The notes: generated by a model not told the origin, from the sequence alone. A stretch of DNA of 64,000 bases from Blastococcus sp. HT6-4 (GCF_039679125.1 NZ_CP155551.1:3968001-4032000); one strand, 5' to 3'. Positions 50,908-62,535 are shown, counted from the stretch's first letter. Program-made: numbers and translations.

Positions 50908-52103
50908 GACCCGCCTCCCGCCCGCACCGCGGCGGTGATCTGCGGCCGCGGGTCCTCGTCCATCTCCTCGGCCAGCGTCTCGATCACCTTGCGCTGCGCC
51001 GCCGTCAACCGCACCGGGACGGCGATCTCGACCGTGACCAGCAGGTCCCCGGCCCGGCCCTTGCCCGGCGCACCGCGCCCGCGGACCCGCAGGGTGCGAC
51101 CGCTCGCCGTGCCGGCCGGCACCTTGAGCGAGACGGTGCCGTCGAGGGTCGGCACCGTGAGCGTGGTCCCCAGCGCCGCCTCGGCGAAGGTGATCGGCAC
51201 GGTGAGCGTGAGGTCGTCGCCCTTGCGCCCGAACAGCGAGTGCTCGGACACGTGCACGACGACGAAGAGGTCGCCCGCCGGTCCACCACGGCGGCCCGGC
51301 GCACCCTTGCCGGCCAGCCGGATGCGCTGGCCGTCCTTGACGCCGGCCGGGATCCGCACGGTGATCGTGCGGGTCTGGCTGGTGATCCCGCTCCCCGCGC
51401 AGGTGGGGCACGGGTCGTCGACCACCTGGCCGCTGCCGCGACAGCTGCGGCACGGCTCGGAGAAGGCGAACGCCCCCTGGCTGCGGCTGGTCACGCCGGC
51501 GCCCTGGCACACCGGGCAGGTGTGCGGTGACGTGCCGGGCTTGGCACCGCTGCCGGCGCAGGTCGGGCAGCTGCCCGGGCTCTGCATGCGCAGCGGCACC
51601 GTGACCCCCAGCACCGCCTCCTCGAAGGAGAGCGTCGCCTCGGTCTCGACGTCCTGCCCGCGCGCCGGCCCGGACGCCGCCTGGCTGCGGGCCCGGGGGC
51701 CCCCGGCCCCGCCGAACAGGCCGCCCAGGATGTCCCCCAGCCCACCGGCCCCCCGGGGGCCCGCACCGCCCCCGGCACCCCCGAACAGGTCACCGAGGTC
51801 GAAGGCCTGGCCCCCGGCTCCGGGGAAGCCGCCGGGGAACCCGGCACGGGCACCGGCTCCCCCGGCACCGAACAGCCGCCGCGCCTCGTCGTACTCCCCG
51901 CGCCGCTTCGGATCGGAGAGGACGTCGTAGGCCTCGGAGACGTCCTTGAAGCGGGCCTCGGCGTCGGTGTTGCCCGGGTTCTTGTCCGGGTGCAGCTCCG
52001 TGGCCAGCTTGCGGTACGCCTTCTTGATGGTGGCGGCGTCGGCGTCCTGGGGGACGCCGAGCGCGCCGTAGTAGTCCTTCTCGATGAAGTCACGGGTGCT
52101 CAT
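50904..52103 (-). CDS. dnaJ: Co-chaperone DnaJ
   Basis: A 399-residue type I Hsp40. The J-domain (residues 4-70) contains the HPD motif in [12 protein letters not shown], a Gly/Phe-rich linker follows (to about 145), then the zinc domain with four CxxCxGxG-type repeats ([32 protein letters not shown]), then the substrate-binding C-terminal domains. It stimulates DnaK ATPase and delivers substrates. It starts 31 bp after the grpE stop. Confidence 0.97.
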   Translation of the reverse strand: MSTRDFIEKDYYGALGVPQDADAATIKKAYRKLATELHPDKNPGNTDAEARFKDVSEAYDVLSDPKRRGEYDEARRLFGAGGAGARAGFPGGFPGAGGQAFDLGDLFGGAGGGAGPRGAGGLGDILGGLFGGAGGPRARSQAASGPARGQDVETEATLSFEEAVLGVTVPLRMQSPGSCPTCAGSGAKPGTSPHTCPVCQGAGVTSRSQGAFAFSEPCRSCRGSGQVVDDPCPTCAGSGITSQTRTITVRIPAGVKDGQRIRLAGKGAPGRRGGPAGDLFVVVHVSEHSLFGRKGDDLTLTVPITFAEAALGTTLTVPTLDGTVSLKVPAGTASGRTLRVRGRGAPGKGRAGDLLVTVEIAVPVRLTAAQRKVIETLAEEMDEDPRPQITAAVRAGGGS

Positions 52104-52134
52104 CGGACGCCCCCTCTCGTCGCTGTCGTGCGGT

Positions 52135-52823
52135 TCAGTCGGCCGCCGGGCCGGCGTCGCCGCCGTCCTGCGGCTGGGCGGCGGCCGGGGACTCCGGCTC
52201 GGTCACCGCCACCATCGCCGTCCGCAGCACGCGGTCGCCGCGGCGGTAGCCCTGGCGCAGCACCGTCGTGGCGGTCGGCACGCTCACCTCGGCGGAGGTG
52301 TCGTGCATGACGGCCTCGTGCAGCGACGGGTCGAACTCGTCGCCGGCCTTCCCGAAGGCCTCCACGCCCAGGCCGTCGAGCAGGCCCAGGATGCGGTCGG
52401 CGACGAGCTTGAAGGCCCCGGTGAGGTCACCGTGGTCCCGGGCCCGCTCGATGTCGTCGACGATCGGGAACAGCTGGGTCGCGAACCGCTCCGCCGCCTG
52501 GTCGACGACGAGCGACCGGTCCCGGTCGATGCGCCGCCGGTAGTTGGCGTACTCGGCGGTGACCCGCTGCAGGTCCTCGGTGCGCTCGGCCAGCTGGCGG
52601 GCGAGGTCGCCCTCCGGGGCGCCGTCGCCGGACTGCGCCGTCGCCGGCTGGTCGGCCACCGGCGTCTCGTGCTCGCTCATCTGCTCCCCTGGGAGATCGG
52701 TGCCGGGCCGGACGCCGGCCGGCTGCTCGCCGGCCGGCGTCCGGACTGCGCCACTGGTCGGATCGATGCGCCGCTTGTCGCGGATGACGACCCGCGGCTG
52801 CTCCTCCCCCTGCGGCACGTCGC

Positions 52824-52827
<4 letters not shown>
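52135..52827 (-). CDS. grpE: Nucleotide exchange factor GrpE
   Basis: A 230-residue DnaK nucleotide exchange factor. A long disordered N-terminal region (1-75) precedes the helical dimer stalk ([24 protein letters not shown]) and the beta-wing domain ([31 protein letters not shown]). The ATG overlaps the dnaK stop (ATGA). An internal ATG at residue 50 (MSEHETPV) is a possible second start. Confidence 0.96.
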
Positions 52828-54716
<1,889 letters not shown>

Positions 54717-54779
54717 GGAGATGGCCTCTCTTCCGTGTGCTGGGGTGGTTCTGGTCCTTGGGGGAAGCCGGTGTCCGCC

Positions 54780-54816
54780 CTTGCGCGGGGTCCACTCAAC
54801 TTTCCTGCCCAGCCTA
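54780..54816 (-). promoter_or_regulatory. dnaK promoter -10 with HAIR box (HspR operator)
   Basis: TAGGCT at 54811-54816 (minus strand) is a clear -10. Immediately downstream, 54780-54800 reads CTTGCGC-N7-ACTCAAC on the plus strand, a HAIR box with one full and one weaker half. HspR bound there would cover the transcription start and early transcribed region. Confidence 0.75.
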
Positions 54817-54876
54817 ACGGCAGTCCGGCCGGTCGTGTTCCCGGGGGGCACATCCCTGGTCGCCCCGCCCACTCGA

Positions 54877-54939
54877 CCTCGCCGCGCATCCGCCGACCAC
54901 GCCGCATCCCGCGAGGAAGGGTGACGCACCGCGCGGTCG
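54877..54939 (+). repeat. 63-bp repeat, copy A
   Basis: 54 of 63 positions match copy B at 56016-56078 in the same orientation. It contains a short inverted CCTCG/CGAGG pair. It lies 69 bp before the start of the AbiEi/DUF559 gene. Confidence 0.8.
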
Positions 54940-54996
54940 GCGCCGTGGCTGTCCACAGACCTGGGCGGACCGACCACCACGCGCACCGCCGTCGCC

Positions 54997-55002
54997 CAGA
55001 CT
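54997..55002 (+). promoter_or_regulatory. -10 element, leaderless
   Basis: CAGACT ends 6 nt before the GTG at 55009. Confidence 0.4.
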
Positions 55003-55008
55003 CCCGCC

Positions 55009-56007
55009 GTGCACCCCCTCCTCCGCGCCGCGACCGAGCGCCAACTGGGCCTGTTCACCGCCGCCGATGCCCGCCGCGCCGGCTACGGCCACCCGGAGAT
55101 CAGGCGTCACCTGGCCGCGGGCACCTGGGCGCGACTGCGCCGCGGCGTCTACGCGACCGCCGAGACGATCGCTGCCGCCGACACCGCTGCGCGGCGGCAC
55201 GTCCTCGACTGCCTCGCCGTGCTGCTGGACCTCGGCCGCCCTCTGGCCGTGGTGAGCCACGGCTCCGCCGCCCGGCTGCACGGCTTCACCGTGCGTCGCG
55301 ACCTCGATCCGACCGTGCGCCTCACCGACCCGTCGTCGTGGCGGCACGGACGCGGCTCCCTCGTGGCCCGCGCGCCGCTCGCCGCCCACGACCTGGTGGG
55401 CCGGCACCCCTTCGGCGCGACCGCTGCAGCCCGGACGCTCGTCGACTGCGCACGCGAGTGGGACCTCGACGACAGCGTCGTCGCCATGGACGCGGCGCTC
55501 CTGGCCGAGCGGGTCACCGCCGGCGACCTCCGGTCCGCGGCCGCCGCGGCGGGGAGCCGGCCGGGGGGTATCGCGGCCCGGCGCGCGGTGGGGCTCGCCG
55601 ACGGGCGCGCGGAGTCGCCGCTGGCGAGCCGCGGCCGGGTCCGCATGCTCGGCGCCGGGCTCCCGCCGCCCGAGCTGCAGGTGGAGATCCGGGCCGAGGG
55701 CCGGCTCGTCGGCGTGGTCGACGCCTGGTTCGACGCCGCCGCCGTCGCGGTGGAGTTCGACGGGAAGGTCACGTACACCGATCCGTGGCGCGGGCGGACG
55801 CCCGCCCAGGTCCTCTGGGAGGAGAAGCGCCGCGAGGACGAACTGCGCGCGCTCGGCATCCGCGTGGTCCGGGTGGCTGACGAGGACGTCGACCGCGGCT
55901 GGCCCCGGATCGAGACGCGGCTGCGCGACCTGCTCGCCACCCGGGGCCCGGTATCGCGCACGTTCCGTGCGACCCCCCGGGACCGGAGCCGTCGCCGCGC
56001 CGGCTGA
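55009..56007 (+). CDS. AbiEi-like winged helix fused to DUF559 nuclease-like domain
   Basis: A 332-residue protein. The N-terminal wing [38 protein letters not shown] matches the AbiEi antitoxin DNA-binding domain. The C-terminal region (about 225-320) has the Vsr/DUF559 layout [20 protein letters not shown], then [19 protein letters not shown], with the Asp/Glu/Lys residues expected in a PD-(D/E)XK fold. No AbiEii toxin gene is adjacent. Such solo proteins are abundant in Actinobacteria and of unknown role. The gene is bracketed by two copies of a 63-bp repeat. Confidence 0.78.
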   Translation: MHPLLRAATERQLGLFTAADARRAGYGHPEIRRHLAAGTWARLRRGVYATAETIAAADTAARRHVLDCLAVLLDLGRPLAVVSHGSAARLHGFTVRRDLDPTVRLTDPSSWRHGRGSLVARAPLAAHDLVGRHPFGATAAARTLVDCAREWDLDDSVVAMDAALLAERVTAGDLRSAAAAAGSRPGGIAARRAVGLADGRAESPLASRGRVRMLGAGLPPPELQVEIRAEGRLVGVVDAWFDAAAVAVEFDGKVTYTDPWRGRTPAQVLWEEKRREDELRALGIRVVRVADEDVDRGWPRIETRLRDLLATRGPVSRTFRATPRDRSRRRAG

Positions 56008-56015
56008 CCGGTCCT

Positions 56016-56078
56016 CCTCGCCGCGGATCCGCCGACCACGCGGCACACCGCGAGGAGGAGGACCGCACCGCGCGGTCG
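56016..56078 (+). repeat. 63-bp repeat, copy B, with internal inverted arms
   Basis: Starts 9 bp after the stop of the AbiEi/DUF559 gene. TCCTCCTCG (56012-56020) and CGAGGAGGA (56051-56059) form a perfect 9-bp stem. Copy A retains only the inner five base pairs, so the stem differs between copies. REP-like in size and structure. Confidence 0.8.
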
Positions 56079-56335
56079 AGCGAGCCGGGCGGGGGTGGGC
56101 GCGGCGCACGGGGAGCGGCGGCGAAGTCGTTGCTCAGCGCCCGGGGTTACCAGTGAGTAGCCCGTGTCGGGGCCAGCTATCGTGCGACGCAGTGCGGGCA
56201 GCGGCGCCCGCACGCGATCCGCGCGCCGGCCACCAGCCGGGGCGGGCGACGGTTCGGGCACCAACCAGCGCCCTGTCGCCACCGCGCGGCCGACGCGAGT
56301 CAACCGGCGCCGCCAGGCGTACGGGGGAGGAAAAC
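56079..56335. other. Noncoding leader of the iron-sulfur reductase gene
   Basis: Together with copy B this gives a 328-bp gap without a gene. I see no tRNA, riboswitch or credible small gene. TATCGT at about 56176 is a possible -10 for the reductase. The Shine-Dalgarno GGGGGAGG ends 5-6 nt before the ATG. Confidence 0.5.
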
Positions 56336-58639
56336 ATGACGGGCCCCTTGCAGATCGTCCTGGGCACGATCAGCGTCCTGTTCCTGATCGTGGCTTCCGT
56401 GATGGCCTACCGGGCCGTGCGGGCGATGGTGCGGATCATCCGCACCGGCCAACCCGACGGCACCCGGTTCGGCCCGTTTTGGCCGCGCATGAAGACGCTG
56501 GTGGTCGAGTCGCTGGCGCACACCCGCATGCTCAAGTGGACGCCCCAGGGGATCGCCCACTGGTTCGTCTTCGTCGGCTTCTACGGCCTGTTCCTCACGC
56601 TGATCGAGGCCTTCGCCGAGGTGTTCAACCCCGCGTTCCACCTGCCGCTCATCGGCGCGTGGAGTGTGTGGAACCTCTTCGTCGACTTCATCGGCACCGC
56701 TACGGTCCTCGGGATCCTCGTCCTGATCGCGCTCCGTCAGCGCGACCACCCGCGCCGGAAGGGCCGGAGCAGCCGGTTCGCCGGATCCAACGAGGGCCGC
56801 GCCTACTTCGTCGAGTCCGTCGTCCTGCTGGTCGGCCTCTGCATCCTGGGCATCCGCGCGGCGAAGATCGCCTCCGGCCTGGACTTCGCGCCCACCTGGT
56901 CGCATCCGGTGTCCAGCGCGCTGTCGACCTTCTTCCCGGACAACCCGGACCTGGTCTCCATCATCGCGTTCATCAAGATCGTGGTGTCGCTGACCTGGCT
57001 GGTCGTGCTCAGCCGCACCCTGAACATGGGCGTTGCCTGGCACCGGTTCAGCGCCTTCCCGAACATCTACTTCAAGCGGGAGGGCACCAGCGGCGCCCCG
57101 GCGCTCGGCCCGATGCTGCCGATGACCTCGGGTGGCAAGCCGATCGACTTCGAGGACCCGGGCGAGGACGACGTCTTCGGTCGCGGCAAGATCGAGGACT
57201 TCACCTGGAAGGGGATGCTGGACTTCACCACCTGCACCGAGTGCGGGCGGTGCCAGAGCCAGTGCCCGGCGTGGAACACGGGCAAGCCGCTCAGCCCCAA
57301 GATGGTGATCATGGACCTCCGCGATCACCTCTACGCGAAGGCCCCCTACCTCCTGGGCGAGAAGACGGCGTCCGAGTCGGCGCCCGACTACGACCTCCTC
57401 AAGCCCAGCGACGAGCAGGTCTGGGCGTCGGGCTACGCCCGGATCGAGGGCACCAACGACGCCCAGGCGCACCGCCCGCTGGTCGGCACCCTCGAGGAGG
57501 GCGGGGTCATCGACCCCGACGTCCTGTGGAGCTGCACCAACTGCGGCGCCTGCGTCGAGCAGTGCCCGGTGGACATCGAGCACGTCGACCACATCAACGA
57601 CATGCGCCGGTACCAGGTGCTGATCGAGTCGAACTTCCCGTCCGAGGCCGGCGTCATGCTGCGGAACATCGAGAACCGCGGCAACCCGTGGGGCATGGGC
57701 GGGAGCGCCCGCACCGACTGGATCAAGGAGGTCGACTTCGACGTCCGCGTCGCCGACGGCCCGCTGCCCAACGAGGTCGAGTACCTGTTCTGGGTCGGCT
57801 GCGCCGGCGCCATCGACGACCGCGCCAAGAAGGTCACCAAGGCCGTCGCGGAGCTGCTGCACACCGCCGGCGTCGAGTTCGCCGTCCTCGGTGACGGCGA
57901 GACCTGCTCCGGCGACCCGGCCCGCCGCCTCGGCAACGAGTTCGTCTTCCAGATGCAGGCGATGCAGAACGTCGAGACGCTCGACGGCGTCTTCGAGGGC
58001 CGGGTGCCCGGCACCCGCAAGATCGTGGCCACCTGCCCGCACTGCTTCAACACCCTGGGCCGGGAGTACCCGCAGGTGGGCGGCGAGTACGAGGTCGTCC
58101 ACCACACCCAGCTGCTCGGCAAGCTGGTGGAGGAGGGCCGGCTGACCCCCGTCACGCCGGTCGACCGCAAGGTGACCTACCACGACCCGTGCTTCCTGGG
58201 CCGGCACAACAAGGTCTACACCCCGCCGCGCGAGATCCTCGACTCCGTCCAGGGCCTCACCACCCAGGAGATGCACCGCTGCAAGGACCGCGGCTTCTGC
58301 TGCGGCGCCGGTGGTGCGCGCATGTGGATGGAGGAGAAGATCGGCAAGCGGATCAACGTCGAGCGCACCGAGGAGGCGCTCGAGCTCGATCCCGACGTCA
58401 TCTCCACCGCGTGCCCGTTCTGCATCACCATGCTGTCCGACGCGCTCACGGCGAAGAAGCAGAACGGTGAGGCCGGCGAGCACGTCGAGGTCCTCGACGT
58501 CAGCCAGATCCTGCTCCGCTCGCTGACGCCGGTCGGCGTGAGCGCCCCGGGCGAGGAGTCCGGCGCGGACGTCGGCACCAAGGCCGACGACGTGGTCGGG
58601 CTCGACTCCGCGGCCACGGAGCACGACCCGAAGGGCTGA
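56336..58639 (+). CDS. Membrane-anchored iron-sulfur heterodisulfide-reductase-like protein
   Basis: A 767-residue fusion. The N-terminal 260 residues contain about five membrane helices (NarI/HdrE-like). Two 4Fe-4S motifs follow, CTECGRCQSQCP and CTNCGACVEQCP, then two cysteine-rich CCG domains: CSGD with CPHC, and HDPCFLG with FCCGAGGARMWM and STACPFC. The order matches the M. tuberculosis Rv0338c type, considered essential there (from memory). It probably moves electrons between a membrane quinone pool and a soluble partner; donor and acceptor are unknown. Confidence 0.9.
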   Translation: MTGPLQIVLGTISVLFLIVASVMAYRAVRAMVRIIRTGQPDGTRFGPFWPRMKTLVVESLAHTRMLKWTPQGIAHWFVFVGFYGLFLTLIEAFAEVFNPAFHLPLIGAWSVWNLFVDFIGTATVLGILVLIALRQRDHPRRKGRSSRFAGSNEGRAYFVESVVLLVGLCILGIRAAKIASGLDFAPTWSHPVSSALSTFFPDNPDLVSIIAFIKIVVSLTWLVVLSRTLNMGVAWHRFSAFPNIYFKREGTSGAPALGPMLPMTSGGKPIDFEDPGEDDVFGRGKIEDFTWKGMLDFTTCTECGRCQSQCPAWNTGKPLSPKMVIMDLRDHLYAKAPYLLGEKTASESAPDYDLLKPSDEQVWASGYARIEGTNDAQAHRPLVGTLEEGGVIDPDVLWSCTNCGACVEQCPVDIEHVDHINDMRRYQVLIESNFPSEAGVMLRNIENRGNPWGMGGSARTDWIKEVDFDVRVADGPLPNEVEYLFWVGCAGAIDDRAKKVTKAVAELLHTAGVEFAVLGDGETCSGDPARRLGNEFVFQMQAMQNVETLDGVFEGRVPGTRKIVATCPHCFNTLGREYPQVGGEYEVVHHTQLLGKLVEEGRLTPVTPVDRKVTYHDPCFLGRHNKVYTPPREILDSVQGLTTQEMHRCKDRGFCCGAGGARMWMEEKIGKRINVERTEEALELDPDVISTACPFCITMLSDALTAKKQNGEAGEHVEVLDVSQILLRSLTPVGVSAPGEESGADVGTKADDVVGLDSAATEHDPKG

Positions 58640-58657
58640 TCCACCCGCACGACCGCC

Positions 58658-58695
58658 GACGGCGCGCGCTCCCCGCGAGGGGGACGCGCGCCGTC
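58658..58695 (+). terminator. Hairpin terminator after the iron-sulfur reductase
   Basis: 11-bp GC stem (58658-58668 with 58685-58695), extended by five further pairs past one bulge, with a small loop. It begins 19 bp after the stop. Confidence 0.75.
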
Positions 58696-58790
58696 GTCGT
58701 TCCGGCGGTCCACCGCACCGGCCCGGCATGGTTGCGGTACGCACCCACCCGGGGCGGGTGTGGGCCACGTCATGGAGGACGATCGAGCGA

Positions 58791-60137
58791 GTGACCAGCA
58801 CCGCCCCGTCCGCCGTGGCAGGACCGGCCGGCGGGACGGCCCGCCGAGGCCTGACGCTCGTCGCGGTGGCCATCGTGCTCACGGGCCTGAACCTGCGCAC
58901 CGCCGTCAACAGCGTCGGGCCGGTGCTCGAGGAGATCCAGCGCGGGCTGGGCCTGTCCAGCAGCCTGGCCGGACTGGTCACGTCGCTGCCGGTCCTGTGC
59001 TTCGCCGCCCTGGCGTTCGCCGGGCCCCCGTTGTCGGCGCGTTTCCGCGACTCGCACGTCCTGGCCGGCGCGATGCTGGCCATGGCCGCCGGGCTGGTGC
59101 TCCGCAGCGTCGCCGGCTCGTTCGCGGTCTTCGTGCTCGGCACCGCGGTGGCCATGACCGGCGGCGCGCTGGGCAACGTCCTGCTGCCGAGCATCGTGAA
59201 GCGGTACTTCCCGCACCGCACCGGCCTGCTGGTCGGCGCCTACAGCACCGCCCTGAGCGTGGGCGCCGCGGTGGCCGCGGTCGTCACCCAGCCCCTCGCC
59301 GACGCGGTGGGGCCCGGCGGCTGGCGCTGGGCGCTCGGGGTGTGGGCGGTCCTGGCGCTGGTGGCGGCGCTGCCCTGGCTGCCGGTGCGGCCGGCGCCCG
59401 GCGCGTCCCGCGCCTCGCACACCGCCGTCCCGCTGCGGTTGCTGCTGCGCAGCCGCCTGGCCGTGGCGCTCACCGTGTTCTTCGGCCTCCAGGCCATGCA
59501 GGCGTACGTGATCGTGGGCTGGTCGGCCCAGTACCTGCGGGACACCGGGCTGAGCGCCGCCACCGCCGGGCTGCTGCTCGGGATCAACTCGATCGTCGCG
59601 ATCCCGGTGAACGCGGTCGTGCCGGTGCTCACCGTCCGGGCGCGCCTGCAGTGGCCGCTGCTGTGCGTCCTCATGGTCTGCTACGCCGTCGGCTGGCTGG
59701 GCCTGTGGACGGCGCCGCTGGCCGCCCCGTGGCTGTGGATGATCCTGCTCGGCTTGGGGCTGGGCACCTTCTCGATGGTGCTGTCCCTGCTCGGGCTGCG
59801 GGCCCGCACCCCGGTGACGACCGCCGCGCTCTCCACGGTCACCCAGGGCTGGGGCTACCTGATCGCCGGTGTCGGGCCGCTCCTGGTCGGCGTGCTGCGC
59901 GGGGTCACCGGCGGCTACGACGGCATGTTCGTGCTGATGCTCGCCGGCGTCGCCGGGCTGTGGGCGCTGGGGTGGCTGGTGACCCGCGACCGGCACGTCG
60001 ACGACGAGCTGCCCCCGTGGCTGCCCGGCCCGCGGCAGGGCGACGCCGACGCCGACGCCGGCGACATCGAGGTCGCCGGCGTCGAGCCTCCGGTCAGCCC
60101 GCGGGCGGAGCGGGACGGCGCGTCTCCGCGCGGGTGA
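58791..60137 (+). CDS. MFS transporter, CynX/NimT type
   Basis: A 448-residue 12-helix transporter. Typical wording: [30 protein letters not shown] at the first helix, [38 protein letters not shown] and [17 protein letters not shown]. CynX is linked to cyanate and NimT to 2-nitroimidazole transport, but substrates are not predictable here. The GTG at 58791 is one of several possible starts; GGAGG is about 12 nt upstream. Its 3' end overlaps dcd, on the opposite strand, by 44 bp. Confidence 0.85.
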   Translation: MTSTAPSAVAGPAGGTARRGLTLVAVAIVLTGLNLRTAVNSVGPVLEEIQRGLGLSSSLAGLVTSLPVLCFAALAFAGPPLSARFRDSHVLAGAMLAMAAGLVLRSVAGSFAVFVLGTAVAMTGGALGNVLLPSIVKRYFPHRTGLLVGAYSTALSVGAAVAAVVTQPLADAVGPGGWRWALGVWAVLALVAALPWLPVRPAPGASRASHTAVPLRLLLRSRLAVALTVFFGLQAMQAYVIVGWSAQYLRDTGLSAATAGLLLGINSIVAIPVNAVVPVLTVRARLQWPLLCVLMVCYAVGWLGLWTAPLAAPWLWMILLGLGLGTFSMVLSLLGLRARTPVTTAALSTVTQGWGYLIAGVGPLLVGVLRGVTGGYDGMFVLMLAGVAGLWALGWLVTRDRHVDDELPPWLPGPRQGDADADAGDIEVAGVEPPVSPRAERDGASPRG

Positions 60138-60693
60138 AGTTGCGGAAGGCCCGCGACGGCGTCGGCCCGCGCTGGTCCTGGTACCGGGAGCCGTAGACCG
60201 CCGACCCGTACGGGTGCTCGGCGGCACTGGTCAGCCGGAACAGGCAGAGCTGGCCGATCTTCATGCCCGGCCACAGCGTGATCGGCAGGTTCGCCACGTT
60301 GGACAGCTCCAGCGTGATGTGCCCGGAGAACCCCGGGTCGACGAAGCCCGCCGTCGAGTGGGTGAGCAGTCCCAGCCGGCCCAGCGAGCTCTTGCCCTCG
60401 AGCCTGGCCGCCAGGTCGTCGGGGATGCTCACGACCTCCAGCGTGGAGCCGAGCACGAACTCCCCCGGGTGCAGGACGAAGGGGTCGTCGCCGTCGGGCT
60501 CGACCAGGGTGGTGAGGTCGTCCTGCTGCTTCGCCGGGTCGATGTGGGTGTAGCGCGCGTTGTTGAAGACGCGGAAGAACCGGTCCAGCCGCACATCGAT
60601 GCTCGACGGCTGCACCAGCCCCGGGTCGTAGGGCTCGATGCCGAGGCGTCCCCCGGCGATCGCGGCCGTGATGTCGCGGTCGCTCAGCAGCAT
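60094..60693 (-). CDS. dcd: dCTP deaminase (dUMP-forming type probable)
   Basis: A 199-residue trimeric enzyme supplying dUMP for thymidylate synthesis. Motifs: MLLSDRDI at the start, [61 protein letters not shown]. Actinobacterial members deaminate dCTP and hydrolyse the product to dUMP. TAGACT lies 7 nt before the ATG, so the transcript is leaderless. Confidence 0.95.
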   Translation of the reverse strand: MLLSDRDITAAIAGGRLGIEPYDPGLVQPSSIDVRLDRFFRVFNNARYTHIDPAKQQDDLTTLVEPDGDDPFVLHPGEFVLGSTLEVVSIPDDLAARLEGKSSLGRLGLLTHSTAGFVDPGFSGHITLELSNVANLPITLWPGMKIGQLCLFRLTSAAEHPYGSAVYGSRYQDQRGPTPSRAFRNFTRAETRRPAPPAG

Positions 60694-60700
60694 GGCGCGG

Positions 60701-60706
60701 AGTCTA
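60701..60706 (-). promoter_or_regulatory. -10 element of dcd, leaderless
   Basis: TAGACT on the minus strand with a 7-nt gap to the ATG of dcd. Confidence 0.45.
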
Positions 60707-60753
60707 GGGAACGCCGGCTGCCCTCCCTCCGGGTGAACCGGCCCCCGCGGACC

Positions 60754-60781
60754 TCAATCCCACCGGTGGGTGGGCCGACGT
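60754..60781 (+). promoter_or_regulatory. Candidate FliA/WhiG-type promoter of the chemoreceptor pair
   Basis: TCAA (60754-60757), a 16-bp spacer and GCCGACGT (60774-60781), against the motility sigma consensus TAAA-N15-GCCGATAA. Weak match, but it is upstream of chemotaxis genes. Confidence 0.3.
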
Positions 60782-60958
60782 GACGAGGAGGCGCCCGCCG
60801 CGACCCGTGCCCCCGGTCCCGGCGCGCGCTCCGAGCCACCGCGCCCCGTCCGACTTCCCCGTGCGGACGGGGCGCGGTGCCCGCTCCCGAGGGTCCCGGA
60901 CGACGTCCCGGCTGCCGATGTACCGGAGGCAACCGGACGACCCCAGGGAGACCTCCAC

Positions 60959-61528
60959 GTGCTCGACACCAGGCCGGCGCCTCGCGGCCCCCGTGCTCCC
61001 GTCCGCCCCACCGGGCGGGAACGGAGCTTCTCCGCCGACGAGCTGATCGTCTCGAAGACCGACCCGCGGGGTGTCATCACCTACGCCAACGACGTCTTCC
61101 TCCGGGTGAGCGGGTACGGCCAGGAGGAGGTGCTCGGACAGCCGCACAACCTCATCCGGCACCCCGAGATGCCGCGGGCCGTCTTCAAGCTCCTGTGGGA
61201 CACCCTGGGCGCCGGCCAGGAGGTGTTCGCCTACATCAACAACCTGGCCGTCGACGGCGGCCACTACTGGGTGCTGGCCCACGTGACGCCCTCCTACGAC
61301 GCCGCTCACCGGCTCACCGGCTACCACTCCAACCGCCGCCGGCCCGCGCGTGGCGCGGTGCAGCGCATCGTGCCGATCTACCAGCGGCTGCTCGCCGAGG
61401 AGCGGCGGCAGCCGAACGCCCGCGCCGCGGTCGAGGCGTCGGCGCGGGTGCTCGCCGACGTGCTGGCCGAGCAGGGGCAGACCTACGAGGAGTTCGTCTG
61501 GTCGGTCATCAACCGGGAGGAGAGCTGA
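60959..61528 (+). CDS. Aer-like PAS sensor protein, soluble
   Basis: A 189-residue protein with one PAS domain. The segment [45 protein letters not shown] and the closing [15 protein letters not shown] match the aerotaxis-type PAS that binds FAD or heme. The C-terminal 70 residues are helical. There is no membrane segment and no signalling domain; that is encoded by the next gene. The GTG at 60959 has AGGGAG 8 nt upstream. Confidence 0.85.
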   Translation: MLDTRPAPRGPRAPVRPTGRERSFSADELIVSKTDPRGVITYANDVFLRVSGYGQEEVLGQPHNLIRHPEMPRAVFKLLWDTLGAGQEVFAYINNLAVDGGHYWVLAHVTPSYDAAHRLTGYHSNRRRPARGAVQRIVPIYQRLLAEERRQPNARAAVEASARVLADVLAEQGQTYEEFVWSVINREES

Positions 61529-61529
61529 G

Positions 61530-62483
61530 ATGGGCATCCGATCCGCCCGCGGCGCCGACACCGACGAGCTGGCGGTGTACCGCGCGTTCGTGCGCCAGCT
61601 GACCGCGGCCTGCGAATCGGCGTCCCGTGGCGACCTCGAGGCCCGCAGCCGCCTGGAGCCCGACGCCGGCGCCGTCCCCGAGCTCGCGGCGCTGCACCAC
61701 GCCCTCAACCGGGTGCTCGACGTCTCGGACGCGTTCGTGCGCGAGTCCTCCGCCGCCCTGGGCTCGGCGGCCGAGGGCCGCTTCCACCGCACGCTGCTCA
61801 CCACCGGGCTGCACGGCTCGTTCCGGCGCGGCGCCGTCGACATCAACGCCGCCCGCACCGCCATGCGCGAGAACGCCGGGCGGGTCACCGAGGCGCAGAG
61901 CAGCCGGCTGCGGCTGGCCGACGACTTCGAGTCGGTGGTGCTGTCGATGTCCGAGCAGGTGGCGACGGCGTCGACGGAGCTGAGCGCCTCGGCGTCGGGG
62001 CTGACCGCCGCGGCATCGGCGGCGACCGCGGAGGTGGGCACCGCGCGGGGCACCATCGGCTCGCTCACCCGCTCGTCGGCCGAGATCGCGGAGATCATCG
62101 CGCTGATCGACTCGGTCGCGGCCCAGACCCGGCTCCTCGCCCTCAACGCCACCATCGAGGCCGCCCGCGCCGGTGAGGCCGGCAAGGGGTTCGCCGTCGT
62201 CGCCTCCGAGGTCAAGGACCTGGCCGACCAGACCGGCCGCGCGACCGAGCGGGTCACCGCCCAGGTCGAGCAGATCCGCCAGGCGTCGGAGGACGTCGCG
62301 GAGGTGATGAGCAGCGTCGGCGCGACCGTCGACGAGATGAACGGCCTCGTCGACGGCATCGCCGCCGCCGTGGACGGATCGGGCTCGCTGAACACCGGGG
62401 CCGACGACGTCACGGGGCTGTCGCGGATGGCGGAGACGCTGCGGTCGGAGGCCACCGGCTTCCTGGCGGAGATGCGCCGCTGA
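61530..62483 (+). CDS. Soluble methyl-accepting chemotaxis signalling protein
   Basis: A 317-residue cytoplasmic chemoreceptor without a membrane helix. The N-terminal 130 residues are helical (HAMP-like region possible). The signalling hairpin is clear: [48 protein letters not shown], the tip that engages CheA and CheW. The tip Asn of QTNLL is Arg here. The gene starts 1 bp after the PAS stop, with GGAGGAG 7 nt upstream, so sensor and signaller are produced together. Confidence 0.88.
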   Translation: MGIRSARGADTDELAVYRAFVRQLTAACESASRGDLEARSRLEPDAGAVPELAALHHALNRVLDVSDAFVRESSAALGSAAEGRFHRTLLTTGLHGSFRRGAVDINAARTAMRENAGRVTEAQSSRLRLADDFESVVLSMSEQVATASTELSASASGLTAAASAATAEVGTARGTIGSLTRSSAEIAEIIALIDSVAAQTRLLALNATIEAARAGEAGKGFAVVASEVKDLADQTGRATERVTAQVEQIRQASEDVAEVMSSVGATVDEMNGLVDGIAAAVDGSGSLNTGADDVTGLSRMAETLRSEATGFLAEMRR

Positions 62484-62493
62484 TCCGGGGCGC

Positions 62494-62524
62494 TTGCCGC
62501 GGGGACGGGGCGACCAGGTAGTCT
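62494..62524 (+). promoter_or_regulatory. tRNA promoter
   Basis: TTGCCG (62494-62499), a 19-bp spacer and TAGTCT (62519-62524), 11 bp before the mature tRNA. Confidence 0.45.
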
Positions 62525-62535
62525 CGTCCTCGAAC

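Noticed and set aside
55009-56007. AbiE toxin-antitoxin system
   Set aside because: Only the AbiEi-like wing is present, fused to a DUF559 domain; no AbiEii nucleotidyltransferase toxin lies on either side.
54877-56078. Insertion sequence ends
   Set aside because: The 63-bp copies are direct repeats, not terminal inverted repeats, and the enclosed gene is not a transposase.
56300-59221. A 973-codon antisense frame over the iron-sulfur reductase
   Set aside because: Shadow of a well-supported gene; third-position GC bias explains the long open frame.
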